Positions 40,580 through 49,419 are shown, counted from the first letter of the stretch. The stretch: 64,000 nucleotides of DNA from Clostridiales bacterium (GCA_022786995.1 JALFUW010000071.1:1-64000), one strand, 5' to 3'. Numbers and translations: made by a program. Notes: generated by a model not told the origin, from the sequence alone.

Positions 40580-41879
40580 TGTCCGACCCTCCCTCCGGCA
40601 CTGCCGTGGCAAAATAGATGATGTCGCTGATTTTCCGCTGCTGACCGTACACCGGGCGGTTTACAAGATCATTGTTCATGACGATGGAAGCGGTCTGACC
40701 GCCGTCCAGGCAATAGGCCATGCGGCAGCCGGTGGCAGCAATATTATTCGCGAACTGCGCCACCGTGGGAATGGATTGGTGAGGGCCGGTTGTATTGGCG
40801 GTCACCACAATGTAATGAAGCTCATCCATCTGGCACAGGGCCGCCCGGGCGTAGCCTTCCGTGATCTCGCCCACGCCATACCAGGTGTGCTCCACAAGCT
40901 CGTAATTATCCACCAGAATCGGGCCGAAGGCAAGGCTGAAATTGATGTCATTGGCATCCACAAAGTCCTGCACCGCCTGGGTGGTCAGCACCTCGCCGCC
41001 CCGGGTGAAGTGCATATCGCCGCTGCGGTCAATGTAGCAGGTCTCGGCGTAGGTGCCCTCCACCCGCTTGGCCTGCCCCTGATAGACCACCGCGCCAAAA
41101 TTGCGGAAGCGGTAGAAATCACCGGCGGAGGCCACCACCGCGTTGACGGTTTCCGCCATCTCCGTGGTCAGGTACTGGGTATCGGAGCCGTAGGTGCCGT
41201 CCGCCAGATGGCGGCGGAACTGGGAGGCGTCCTCCACCTTGATCTCGGAGAAGGTGTACACGGAATCGTCGTGCACCTCCTGCCAGGTCACGGCAAAGAT
41301 GCTGCTGTCCAGATAGTAGCGAATCCAGCTGTCGGAATAGATCTGCTGGGTAGGCTGGAAGTAGGTCTTCTGCCCGTCCAGAATCCACTTGGCTTTCTTG
41401 AGAATCGGCTCCATCTCCGCGGGGCTGTCTACCTTGCCGAAGCAGGACTGATCCGGCTTGGGCGCCACCAGCGCGTCCTCGGGGATGGTGTAGTGCTCGT
41501 GAACAGGCTCTGTCTCCTCCACCGTCGGCTCCGGCAGCTCTGTTAGGCCCAGATGGGCCAGGGTCAGGCCGCTGTCCGCCTGCGACATCCGTTTCTCAAC
41601 ATAGGCGTCAAAGTCGTCTAAAATCGCCTTGTCCTTGACTTTCGCCACCGTGGCAGCCTTGGGTCTTCCCACGGTTTCCACCATATTCATCAGCAGCTTC
41701 ACCGTGGCAAAGCCGCACAGCGGCACCAGAATTACCGTCAGAACGATCCGGGCAATCCGGGCGGCACGACTCTGCTCTTTTGGGGGCGGGGCAGCCGGCT
41801 TCTTCGGTTCCGGCTTTGTGCGAATAATGTCAGGTTCCCGCTTTCTGGAGCCGGCAGCGTATTTCGGTTTGTATCCCAT
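40572..41879 (-). CDS. Membrane-anchored phosphodiester glycosidase (NAGPA-like) domain protein
   Basis: The 435-aa protein has a basic Pro/Lys-rich cytoplasmic start, one membrane helix (about 43-64, VLTVILVPLCGFATVKLLMN) and an extracytoplasmic region. Its C-terminal part matches the phosphodiester glycosidase domain, with SLAFGPILVDN and the signature AYCLDGGQTASIVMNNDLVN near 395-414. Such domains can remove GlcNAc from phosphodiesters, consistent with wall or teichoic-acid polymers; this substrate is inferred. It sits between a secreted protein gene and the Lgt-like gene, in one operon. Confidence 0.82.
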   Translation of the reverse strand: MGYKPKYAAGSRKREPDIIRTKPEPKKPAAPPPKEQSRAARIARIVLTVILVPLCGFATVKLLMNMVETVGRPKAATVAKVKDKAILDDFDAYVEKRMSQADSGLTLAHLGLTELPEPTVEETEPVHEHYTIPEDALVAPKPDQSCFGKVDSPAEMEPILKKAKWILDGQKTYFQPTQQIYSDSWIRYYLDSSIFAVTWQEVHDDSVYTFSEIKVEDASQFRRHLADGTYGSDTQYLTTEMAETVNAVVASAGDFYRFRNFGAVVYQGQAKRVEGTYAETCYIDRSGDMHFTRGGEVLTTQAVQDFVDANDINFSLAFGPILVDNYELVEHTWYGVGEITEGYARAALCQMDELHYIVVTANTTGPHQSIPTVAQFANNIAATGCRMAYCLDGGQTASIVMNNDLVNRPVYGQQRKISDIIYFATAVPEGGSDNG

Positions 41880-41892
41880 GGCTGTCCCCTCC

Positions 41893-42525
41893 TTACTTTA
41901 CTGCGCCGGACAGAACGTCCAGCATGGCCTGATCCGGCAGCACCCACCACTGACCGTCCTGTTCCATGAGCTGGAAGGTGATCTGAGTGGTCACGGTCTT
42001 CGCGTCGGCCAGCACCTGCGTCAATGCCTGTGCGCAAAGCTCGTCTTTCAGGGTCTGAGGCACATCCCCGCCTTCATCCAGCAGCACGGCGGGATCCTCC
42101 GCCGCGTCTATTTTTTGCTTCAGCAGCTCTCCTGCCCCCTTGTCCCATTGGGACAGGGTTCCCGTAATATCCATAGCCGTCACTTTTGCGGTCTGGTAAA
42201 TATTCGTTCCCTCGCCGTAGCAATACCCGTCCGTAGTGACCGTGATGCTGTCCCGGTAGGCGTTCCAGATCTGTTTCCCCTCTGCCGTGGCAGGCTCCCG
42301 TTCAAGGCCCAGCGTGGGCTTTCCATAGAAATATTCCTCCACTTTGGAAAGGTCGCCATCATCCAGTGCCCTGATTACCGACTGGGCGCACGCATTTGCT
42401 TCCTGCGTCGGCTTCACAGCCTTTGCAGGTCTGCTCAGCGCCGCAAAGCTCATAACGACAGAACCCACCAGCAGCACGGTTCCCGCTGCGAAAAACATCG
42501 CTGACGCCAGCTTTGAAATCTTCAT
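41893..42525 (-). CDS. Exported hypothetical protein, NTF2-like fold possible
   Basis: The 210-aa protein has an N-terminal membrane segment (about 6-30, SAMFFAAGTVLLVGSVVMSF) and a soluble domain whose pattern ACAQSVIRALDDGDLSKVEEYF and a C-terminal QDGQWWVLPD resembles DUF4878/NTF2-like secreted domains, without a firm family match. It is the first gene of a four-gene operon with the NAGPA-like and Lgt-like genes, starting 13 bp before the former. AGAGG precedes ATG 42525. Confidence 0.75.
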   Translation of the reverse strand: MKISKLASAMFFAAGTVLLVGSVVMSFAALSRPAKAVKPTQEANACAQSVIRALDDGDLSKVEEYFYGKPTLGLEREPATAEGKQIWNAYRDSITVTTDGYCYGEGTNIYQTAKVTAMDITGTLSQWDKGAGELLKQKIDAAEDPAVLLDEGGDVPQTLKDELCAQALTQVLADAKTVTTQITFQLMEQDGQWWVLPDQAMLDVLSGAVK

Positions 42526-42564
42526 TTCGCCACCTCTTTCTCCGCTTCCTTTTCATTGGGTTCC

Positions 42565-42593
42565 ATTATATCAGGCAAGCCCCAAAATAACAA
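42565..42593 (-). promoter_or_regulatory. Promoter of the NAGPA/Lgt-like operon
   Basis: TTGTTA (42588-42593) and TATAAT (42565-42570) with a 17-bp spacer on the minus strand, about 40 bp before the first gene. Confidence 0.7.
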
Positions 42594-42629
42594 CCGTTTT
42601 CTACGATATCTTTTCCTCCGGGAACTTTT

Positions 42630-42658
42630 CCGGCAAAGCCGATTGCTTTTTTTGCCGG
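42630..42658. repeat. Inverted repeat upstream of nagA
   Basis: CCGGCAAA (42630-42637) and TTTGCCGG (42651-42658) flank a T-rich spacer in the 180-bp divergent gap between the NAGPA-like operon and nagA. It could be an operator or a weak hairpin; no well-spaced promoter for nagA is evident nearby. Confidence 0.4.
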
Positions 42659-42705
42659 TTCATGATACGATAATTTTGTAAATTAACCCCAAAGGAGAGT
42701 TTTCT

Positions 42706-43833
42706 ATGTTCTATAAAAACGCCAGAATTTTTACCTCTGATTTCCACTTTGTCAGCGGTGCGTTCGAAGTGAAGGACGGCCGGTTCGGCGCGGTGCTGCC
42801 CGAGACGGTTCCCGCGGATGCCATCGACCTGAAGGGCGCCACCGTCATCCCCGGTCTGGTGGATGTCCACAGTCACGGCAACTCCGGCGCGGATTTCTCC
42901 GACGGCGACTACGAGGGCCTGAAAAAAATGGCTGCCTATTACGCAAAAAATGGCGTAACCTCCTTCGCCCCCGCCTCCATGACGCTGCCCTACGACGTGC
43001 TGGAGAAGGCCTTCGCCACGGCAAAGCAGCTGAAGGCCGAAGCCCCTGCGGGACACGCCCGGCTCATGGGCATCCAGATGGAAGGCCCCTACTTCTCCTA
43101 CAAAAAGCGGGGCGCCCAGAACCCCGACTACCTGAAGGAGCCGGATTTTGAGGGCTTCAAGACCCTCTTCGAGGGCTGCGACGGTCTGGTGCGCATTGTG
43201 GACATCGCTCCCGAGCTGCCCGGCGCGGCCCAGTTCGTGGAAAAGGCCAGCAAGCTGTGCACCGTGTCCATCGCCCACACCGATTCCGACTACGACCATG
43301 CCAAGGCCGCTGTGGACGCCGGCGTGACCCATCTGACTCACCTGTACAACGCCATGCCCGGCATTCACCACCGCAACCCCGGTGTCATCCCCGCCGCCGT
43401 GGAAAATCCCAAGGTGCAGGCGGAGATCATCTGCGACGGCTACCACATCCACCCCGCCTCCGTCCGGCTGGCCTTCACCATGTTCAAAAACCGCATGATT
43501 CTGGTCTCCGACTCTGGACGCTGCGCCGGTCTGCCCGAGGGCAGCAAGTTTGAGCTGGGTGGTCAGGACGCCTGGCTCCGGGACGGCGTTGCCCGCTTAG
43601 CCGACGGCACCATCGCCTGCTCCGCCGCCAACCTCTGGCAGTGTCTAACCAACGTCCTCAGCTGGAACATTCCCGAGGAGGAAGCCGTCCGGGCCGCGAC
43701 TTACAACCCCGCCAAGGCCCTGGGCGTGCTGGATCAGATCGGCTCCATCGAGGAGGGCAAGCTGGCAGACTTCATCATCTGCGCCCCCGACTACTCCGAA
43801 AAGCGGGTCTTCATCGGCGGCAAAGAAATCTGA
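42706..43833 (+). CDS. nagA: N-acetylglucosamine-6-phosphate deacetylase
   Basis: Hydrolyses GlcNAc-6-P to glucosamine-6-P and acetate. The 375-aa amidohydrolase has the metal motif GLVDVHSHGNSGADFSD near 51-67, GIQMEGPYFS near 122, the later metal ligands in SIAHTDSDYDHAKAAVDAG and THLYNAMPGIHHRNPG, and the catalytic Asp region LVSDSGRCAGLPEG. AAAGGAGAG precedes ATG 42706. No nagB is next to it. It fits salvage of wall or mucin amino sugars together with pgi and the glucokinase. Confidence 0.95.
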   Translation: MFYKNARIFTSDFHFVSGAFEVKDGRFGAVLPETVPADAIDLKGATVIPGLVDVHSHGNSGADFSDGDYEGLKKMAAYYAKNGVTSFAPASMTLPYDVLEKAFATAKQLKAEAPAGHARLMGIQMEGPYFSYKKRGAQNPDYLKEPDFEGFKTLFEGCDGLVRIVDIAPELPGAAQFVEKASKLCTVSIAHTDSDYDHAKAAVDAGVTHLTHLYNAMPGIHHRNPGVIPAAVENPKVQAEIICDGYHIHPASVRLAFTMFKNRMILVSDSGRCAGLPEGSKFELGGQDAWLRDGVARLADGTIACSAANLWQCLTNVLSWNIPEEEAVRAATYNPAKALGVLDQIGSIEEGKLADFIICAPDYSEKRVFIGGKEI

Positions 43834-43837
43834 TTCA

Positions 43838-43867
43838 GAGTGGAGTGTGCAGAGTAGAGAGTGCAGA
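43838..43867. repeat. Left GTGGAGT-type arm of the four-helix-bundle module
   Basis: AGAGTGGAGTGTGCAGAGTA and GAGAGTGCAG form a run of GAGTG-like words directly after nagA. The inverted counterpart lies at 44251-44295 beyond the four-helix-bundle gene. The gene's likely start codon lies within this arm. Confidence 0.75.
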
Positions 43868-44237
43868 TTTTGGAGAAGAACGTACAGCACGGTATAAGAG
43901 TAAACGCTTTGCCATTCGTGTTGTGCACCTGTATCAGCACCTGTGCAGAGAGAAAAACGAGTACACTTTGTCAAAACAGTTCCTGCGCAGTGGAACCAGT
44001 ATCGGAGCGAATCTGGCAAAAAGTGAATGCGCCATGAGCAAGAAGGATTTTCTTGCTAAAGTCTATATAGCATTAAAAGAATGCAACGAAACACTATACT
44101 GGCTGGAACTGTTGTATGACACCGACTATCTTCACCCGGAAGAATACAAATCCATGTACGCAGACTGTAAGGAACTGCAAAAAATGCTCTCAGCCACAAC
44201 CAGAACGCTGCAAACTCAACTTGTCAGCAAAAAATAA
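43845..44237 (+). CDS. Four-helix-bundle protein (23S rRNA intervening-sequence/S23 family)
   Basis: The core matches the family: KSKRFAIRVVHLYQHLCREK, LSKQFLRSGTSIGANLAKSE, MSKKDFLAKVYIALKECNET and LYWLELLYDT. Relatives are encoded within 23S rRNA intervening sequences and include the Avd accessory protein of diversity-generating retroelements; biochemical function is unclear. No ATG fits. GTG at 43845 gives 130 aa (family about 115-125), with the first residues encoded by the repeat arm, so the true start is uncertain and the gene could be 5'-altered. No rRNA gene or reverse transcriptase is nearby. Confidence 0.8.
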   Translation: MCRVESADFGEERTARYKSKRFAIRVVHLYQHLCREKNEYTLSKQFLRSGTSIGANLAKSECAMSKKDFLAKVYIALKECNETLYWLELLYDTDYLHPEEYKSMYADCKELQKMLSATTRTLQTQLVSKK

Positions 44238-44250
44238 TGGTCAGGAGAAA

Positions 44251-44295
44251 GAGTGGAGATTGTCTCTCCACTCTTCACTCTTCACTCTCCACACT
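44251..44295. repeat. Right arm of the four-helix-bundle module, with terminal hairpin
   Basis: GAGTGGAGA-TTG-TCTCTCCACTC forms a hairpin, followed by tandem CTTCACTCTTCACTCTCCACA. The words are the reverse complement of those in the left arm at 43838. It ends just before the RBS of the MATE gene. Confidence 0.75.
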
Positions 44296-44308
44296 AAAGG
44301 AGTATCCT

Positions 44309-45691
44309 ATGTTCCAACGTTACATCGGCAACAAGGCGTTTTACCGCCGTGTTCTTGGGATTGCCGTGCCCATTATCGTTCAGAACGGCATCACGAACTT
44401 TGTATCCCTGCTTGACAACATTATGGTCGGTCAGGTGGGCACCATACCCATGAGCGGCGTGTCCATCGTCAACGGCCTGATTTTTGTCTTTAACCTGTGC
44501 ATCTTTGGCGCCACCTCCGGTGCCGGAATTTTTACCGCCCAGTTCCATGGTTCCGCCGACACCGAAGGCGTGCGCTACACCTTTCGGTTCAAATTTCTGA
44601 TCTGCCTGCTTCTCGGCCTGCTGGGAGGCACTGTATTCGCCCTGAAGGGCGGCAGCCTGATCGGACTGTACCTGACCGGCGACGGCGATGCCGCCATGGC
44701 GGCAGGCGCCCTGGATTACGGCTTAAAGTATCTTGCCATCATGCTCTGGGGCTTCCTGCCCTTTGCCATTGCCACCGCCTATGCCAGCACCCTGAAGGAA
44801 TGCGGCAACACCTTCCTACCCATGCTGGCCGGAATCGTCGCGGTGCTGGTAAACCTGTGTCTCAACTATGTGCTGATTTTCGGCCACTTCGGCGCGCCGA
44901 AAATGGGTGTCGAAGGCGCGGCCCTCGCCACTGTCATCTCCCGGTATGTGGAGCTGGCGATCCTCGCCGGATGGGTACACCGCAACCCCCAGCGCAATGG
45001 CTTCATCGTGGGTGCCTACCGCAGCCCGTATCTGCCGGGAACGCTGCTGAAAAGCATCATCGTCAAGGGAATGCCGCTGCTTGTCAACGAGGCTCTCTGG
45101 TCCAGCGGCATGGCCTTTATGAACCAGTGCTATTCTACCTGTGGACTTGACGTGGTACCCGCCATGAACATTACCAGCACCCTGTTCAATCTGGCAAGCG
45201 TGGTATTCCTGTCTCTGGGCAACGCTGTGGGCATCATCATGGGCCAGATGCTGGGCGCGGGCCGGACGGAAGCGGAGGTGCGAGATTCCAACCGAAAGCT
45301 GCTGACCCTGTCTGTCAGCTCCGGCATTGTCTTCGGTCTGCTGATGGCTTCGGTTTCCGGGCTGTTCCCTATGATCTACAACACCACCGATGCTGTACGC
45401 AGTCTCGCAGCCGTCCTGATCTGCATCGACGCCCTGTTCATGCCCTTCGACGCCTACGTCAACGCCACCTACTTCACTCTGCGTTCCGGCGGTCAGACCC
45501 TGGTGACCTTCCTGTTTGACAGCTGTTTTGTGTGGATCTGCTGCGTGCCGCTGGCCTTCTGTCTGAGCCGGTTCACGGATCTTTCTATCATTCCCCTGTT
45601 TGCCATCTGCCTGTCCGCCAATCTGCTCAAATGTGCCATCGGCGCCTTCATGCTGAAGCAGGGCAAGTGGATTCAGAATCTGACCGTATAA
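44309..45691 (+). CDS. MATE family efflux transporter
   Basis: Twelve-helix cation-coupled multidrug or metabolite exporter, 460 aa. It starts MFQRYIGNKAFYRRVLGIAV and has the MATE features PIIVQNGITNFVSLLDNIMVG and YVLIFGHFGAPKMGVEGAALATVISR, with a related pattern in the second half (SLGNAVGIIMGQMLGAGRTEAEV). ATG at 44309 has AAAGGAG six bases upstream; the longer ORF runs back into the repeat. Substrate cannot be inferred. Confidence 0.93.
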   Translation: MFQRYIGNKAFYRRVLGIAVPIIVQNGITNFVSLLDNIMVGQVGTIPMSGVSIVNGLIFVFNLCIFGATSGAGIFTAQFHGSADTEGVRYTFRFKFLICLLLGLLGGTVFALKGGSLIGLYLTGDGDAAMAAGALDYGLKYLAIMLWGFLPFAIATAYASTLKECGNTFLPMLAGIVAVLVNLCLNYVLIFGHFGAPKMGVEGAALATVISRYVELAILAGWVHRNPQRNGFIVGAYRSPYLPGTLLKSIIVKGMPLLVNEALWSSGMAFMNQCYSTCGLDVVPAMNITSTLFNLASVVFLSLGNAVGIIMGQMLGAGRTEAEVRDSNRKLLTLSVSSGIVFGLLMASVSGLFPMIYNTTDAVRSLAAVLICIDALFMPFDAYVNATYFTLRSGGQTLVTFLFDSCFVWICCVPLAFCLSRFTDLSIIPLFAICLSANLLKCAIGAFMLKQGKWIQNLTV

Positions 45692-45697
45692 TGAAAA

Positions 45698-45796
45698 ACT
45701 GTCATTGCGAACCAGTGACCGATGTCACTGGTGTGGCAATCTCCTTCGATTTAGGGGATTCCCACGCCAGTGTGATCACTGTCTCGGAATGACAGT
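45698..45796. repeat. GTCATTGCGA-type palindromic element
   Basis: ACTGTCATT (45698-45706) and AATGACAGT (45788-45796) are perfect inverted ends of a 99-bp element. Inside are a hairpin CCAGTGACC-GAT-GTCACTGG and GTGTGGCAATCTCCTTCGAT. It lies between the convergent ends of the MATE gene and argF. A related remnant lies upstream of ftsW at 4439-4480. Confidence 0.85.
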
Positions 45797-45816
45797 TCAT
45801 TTTATTTCCTTTTCTG

Positions 45817-46800
45817 TTACAGTGTTGCCGCCATGACGGCTTTGATTGTGTGCATCCGATTCTCCGCCTCGTCAAAGACGATGGAACGATCACTTTCGAA
45901 CACCTCGTCGGTAACCTCCATACAGTCGATACCGAATTTATCGTAGATTTCCGCGCCGATGGTGGTTTTCAGGTCGTGGAAAGCGGGCAGGCAGTGCATG
46001 AAGCGGCACTGTTCTCCCGCGGCGTTCATCAGCTCCATGGTAACCCGGTAGGGGGTCAGCGCGTCAATGCGCTCCTGCCAGACGCTGTCCGGCTCACCCA
46101 TGGACACCCACACGTCGGTGTAGATCACGTCCGCGCCCTGGACGGCGGTCATGGGATCGGTGATCAGCTCGATGGTGGCGCCGGTTTCCGCCGCGATTTC
46201 CCGGCAGGTATTCACCAGCTCGGCGTTGGGGAAGTAGCTTTCCGGGGCGCAGGCGACGAAGTGCATGCCCATTTTGGCACAGCCCACCATGAGAGAATTG
46301 CCCATATTGTACCGGGCATCTCCCATGTACACCAGCTTCTTTCCCTTGAGGCTGCCAAAATGCTCGGAAATGGTGAGAAAATCCGCCAGAATCTGGGTGG
46401 GATGGAACTCATTGGTCAGGCCGTTCCACACGGGAACCCCGGAGAATTTCGCCAAATCCTCTACGATGGTCTGCGCAAAGCCGCGATACTCGATGCCGTC
46501 AAACATTCTGCCCAGCACCCGGGCGGTATCCGCGATGGACTCCTTCTTGCCCATCTGCGAGCCGGAGGCGCCGATGTAGGTCACGCCCATACCCAGATCG
46601 TGGCCCGCCACCTCAAAGGCGCAGCGGGTGCGGGTGGAGTCCTTGGCAAACAGCAGGACGATGTTTTTGCCTTCACACAGCCGATGGGGTACGCCGGCCT
46701 TTTTTTCTGCCTTCAGCTTTGCCGCCAGCTCCAGCAGCCCCCCGATCTCCTCCGGGGTCAGATCCAGCAGCTTCAAAAAGCTTTTGCCTTTCAAATTCAT
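45817..46800 (-). CDS. argF: Ornithine carbamoyltransferase
   Basis: Makes citrulline from ornithine and carbamoyl phosphate. The 327-aa protein has the carbamoyl-phosphate loop [11 protein letters not shown] near 55, [17 protein letters not shown], the ornithine-side VWVSMGEP and MHCLPAFHD. It is the last gene of the arginine operon and lies 21 bp after the glycosyltransferase gene. A catabolic role is less likely because all other biosynthetic arg genes are upstream and no arcA or arcC is present. Confidence 0.95.
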   Translation of the reverse strand: MNLKGKSFLKLLDLTPEEIGGLLELAAKLKAEKKAGVPHRLCEGKNIVLLFAKDSTRTRCAFEVAGHDLGMGVTYIGASGSQMGKKESIADTARVLGRMFDGIEYRGFAQTIVEDLAKFSGVPVWNGLTNEFHPTQILADFLTISEHFGSLKGKKLVYMGDARYNMGNSLMVGCAKMGMHFVACAPESYFPNAELVNTCREIAAETGATIELITDPMTAVQGADVIYTDVWVSMGEPDSVWQERIDALTPYRVTMELMNAAGEQCRFMHCLPAFHDLKTTIGAEIYDKFGIDCMEVTDEVFESDRSIVFDEAENRMHTIKAVMAATL

Positions 46801-46821
46801 ATTGATTCCTCCAAACCAGCG

Positions 46822-48252
46822 TTACGCCATGGCCTGATACCGCCATGCGTAGTAATAATACCAGCCTGTAAACAGGCCCTCCGTGACCAGTTCTTTTCGG
46901 TAACCGGGAATATCCTGCGGCTGTCCTGTCGTCTCCCGGAAATACCAGATCTCGGTATAAGAAGTATCCGCATCCTCGATGATCCAGTTGGTACGCTCCG
47001 GGATATCCGGGAAATAATAGCGGAAATCCGCCATGCCCTCCATATAGAAAACCGCGTTATCGCCGGGGCGAACCTTCTCGAGAAACTCCGCCGTACACAT
47101 ATCCTGATATTTATAGTCGTCCCGGATATGCAGATAACCAGGCCACAGGTACACAACCAGCACTGCCGTAAGAACAAAGCAAAGCACCTTTGTTCTGTCC
47201 AGGCGCGACAGGCAGAAGCCCAGCATCAGGAACATCACCGGGGTCAGCGGGTACAGATACCGAATGACAAAAAACGGTCTCACCGCGTAGGACAGGAGCA
47301 GGCCAACCGCCACGGTTCCCACCATAGACCCAAGGCCCGCCAGTATCCACAGCACATCGGGCGACACCGGCATCTTCGGTTTTTCCTCTGTATCCGGCCT
47401 CTTTCGCTTGACGCTGACAAACAGAAAAACCGCCACAGTCAAAGCAAACAGCCCCGCCAAATACCAGGACCCAAAGAAATATACAAAGCATTCCCGGGCC
47501 TTCGGGATCTCCTGCAGCCACCAATCCCCGGAGGTTGACACAAAGGATTTTACCAATACGCCAAGCCACGGCAGGTAACCCAGCACGGCAACCGCCCAGG
47601 TAACGGCAGTCCGACGCAGGAATCCCCGGTCACGCAGGGATGGAATGACTAAAATCAGATAGAAAAACGCCACACTGATCAGGGCATAATAGTGGGTGTA
47701 GGCCGCGCCCAGCGAGGCCAGCGAGAAAACCACCCACTCCGGCAGACGGTTCCGGGTCAGGATCCTCCTCAGAGCCAGAAAGGCCGCCAAAACCAGGAAA
47801 GCCCCCAGAGAGTACATCCGCACTTCCACGTTGTAGTACAGCGGTTCCGGCATCAAAGACATCATCGTCACCAGCAGGAATGCCGGGCCAAGGCCAAACT
47901 CCCGCCGAACCTCCGTGCAGGCAAGAAACAGAATTCCTGCATAAGGAAGCAACGCCGACAGATGGTACGCGGGGCCGTTGTCCCCCAGCAGGCGGTTCAT
48001 CGCCATGGCCAGCATGTAAAATAGGGGTGGGTGCATATCCGTCGCCGTTTTTTTGACCATATCGGGCAGGGACATTCTGGCCAGCCGGATAGACCAGGTT
48101 TCATCCACCCAGAAGGTGTTGTCGTAGATCCGCCAATAGTTCAGCCGCAGCAGCGCCAGCGTCCACAGGGTCACCGCCAGAAATCCGGCCCAGCGCAGCA
48201 GTTTTTGTGCGTTTTTTCCTTGAAGTGTCTGCGAAAAGTGTCGTTTGTTCAC
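46822..48252 (-). CDS. GT-C-fold membrane glycosyltransferase (GT39/ArnT-like)
   Basis: The 476-aa protein has about ten membrane helices. Its first outer loop reads NTFWVDETWSIRLARMSLPD with an Asp-Glu pair, followed by ATDMHPPLFYMLAM; these acidic and DMHPP motifs are typical of lipid-phosphate-sugar-dependent GT-C transferases of the PMT/ArnT type. Substrate and acceptor are unknown. It is embedded in the arg operon: its start overlaps the argD stop by four bases, and argF follows after 21 bp. Confidence 0.8.
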   Translation of the reverse strand: MNKRHFSQTLQGKNAQKLLRWAGFLAVTLWTLALLRLNYWRIYDNTFWVDETWSIRLARMSLPDMVKKTATDMHPPLFYMLAMAMNRLLGDNGPAYHLSALLPYAGILFLACTEVRREFGLGPAFLLVTMMSLMPEPLYYNVEVRMYSLGAFLVLAAFLALRRILTRNRLPEWVVFSLASLGAAYTHYYALISVAFFYLILVIPSLRDRGFLRRTAVTWAVAVLGYLPWLGVLVKSFVSTSGDWWLQEIPKARECFVYFFGSWYLAGLFALTVAVFLFVSVKRKRPDTEEKPKMPVSPDVLWILAGLGSMVGTVAVGLLLSYAVRPFFVIRYLYPLTPVMFLMLGFCLSRLDRTKVLCFVLTAVLVVYLWPGYLHIRDDYKYQDMCTAEFLEKVRPGDNAVFYMEGMADFRYYFPDIPERTNWIIEDADTSYTEIWYFRETTGQPQDIPGYRKELVTEGLFTGWYYYYAWRYQAMA

Positions 48253-49418
48253 GCAAGTTCCTCCGCAGCGGCTTTCAGGGTCTCTACGGCAAATTTCAGA
48301 TCCTCCATGGGAATATTCAGGGCGGGCAGCAGACGCACCTTATTCTTGGCCGTCAGGCACAGTACGCCTCTTTCCATGCAGGCTTTCACCACATCCCCGG
48401 CAGGAGCCACGGTCTTTACGCCGATCATCAGGCCCAGCCCGGAGACAGATTCCACACCGGGAGCGTCCTTCAGCGCAGTAAAAATATAGTCGCTCTTCTG
48501 CTTCACTTCAGCCAGCAGTTCCTCCGTCAGCCGCTCCACCACGCTGACCGCGCCGGCGCAGCACACGGGGTTGCCGCCATAGGTGGAGCCATGGTCACCG
48601 AAGCCCAGCACGTTCTGAACCTTCTGCCCCAGCAGCGTAGCACCGATGGGCAGGCCGCCGCCCAGTCCCTTGGCGGTGGAGACGATATCCGGCTGGATGG
48701 GGTAATTCATGTAGCTGTAGAGCTTGCCGGAGCGTCCGTTTCCAGTCTGCACCTCGTCAATCATAAAGGGAATGTCACGCTCGTGGGCCAGCTGATCTGC
48801 TGCCACAAGGTATTCTTTGTTGAGGGGCAGCACGCCGCCCTCGCCCTGGACGACCTCCATGAGGATACCGGCCACATGGAATTCATCAACGCACTTCTTG
48901 AGCTCCGCGATATCATTCGCGGGCACATGGACAAAGCCGGGCGTCAGGGGCTGGAACAGCTGATGAAAGTGCTCCTGTCCCGTAGCCGCCAGGGTTGTCA
49001 GGGTGCGGCCATGGAAGCTGTTTCGGAGCGTCACGATGGTGTAGCAGTCCATGCCTTTTTTCTCGGCGGAATACTTTCTCGCCACTTTTATGGCACACTC
49101 GTTGGCCTCCGCGCCGGAGTTGGAGAAGAACACCTTCTTCATCCCGGTTTTATCGCACAGGAGCTTGGCAAGTTTCGCGCAAGGCTCGGTGTAATACAGG
49201 TTGGAGGTGTGCTGCACCTTTCCCAACTGGGCGGTGACTGCCGCCATCCATTCCTCATCCGCAAAACCAAAGGCGGTAACGCCGATGCCGGAGCCCATGT
49301 CCACATAGCTTTTGCCGTTTACGTCCACCACACGGCTGCCCTTGCCGGAGACGATCTCCACCGGGAAGCGCTTATAGGTGCCCGCAACGTATTCCTGATC
49401 TGTTTCAATAATGCTCAT
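48249..49418 (-). CDS. argD: Acetylornithine aminotransferase
   Basis: PLP-dependent class III aminotransferase that converts N-acetylglutamate semialdehyde to N-acetylornithine. The 389-aa protein has FSNSGAEANECAIKVARKY, SFHGRTLTTLAATGQ, FMIDEVQTGNGRSGKLYSY and the PLP lysine in STAKGLGGGLPIGA. It starts one base after the argB stop. Length and motifs are normal. Confidence 0.95.
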   Translation of the reverse strand: MSIIETDQEYVAGTYKRFPVEIVSGKGSRVVDVNGKSYVDMGSGIGVTAFGFADEEWMAAVTAQLGKVQHTSNLYYTEPCAKLAKLLCDKTGMKKVFFSNSGAEANECAIKVARKYSAEKKGMDCYTIVTLRNSFHGRTLTTLAATGQEHFHQLFQPLTPGFVHVPANDIAELKKCVDEFHVAGILMEVVQGEGGVLPLNKEYLVAADQLAHERDIPFMIDEVQTGNGRSGKLYSYMNYPIQPDIVSTAKGLGGGLPIGATLLGQKVQNVLGFGDHGSTYGGNPVCCAGAVSVVERLTEELLAEVKQKSDYIFTALKDAPGVESVSGLGLMIGVKTVAPAGDVVKACMERGVLCLTAKNKVRLLPALNIPMEDLKFAVETLKAAAEELA

Positions 49419-49419
49419 G

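Noticed and set aside
43834..44300. 23S rRNA intervening sequence or a diversity-generating retroelement.
   Set aside because: The four-helix-bundle gene fits both families, but there is no rRNA sequence, reverse transcriptase or template/variable repeat pair in the window.
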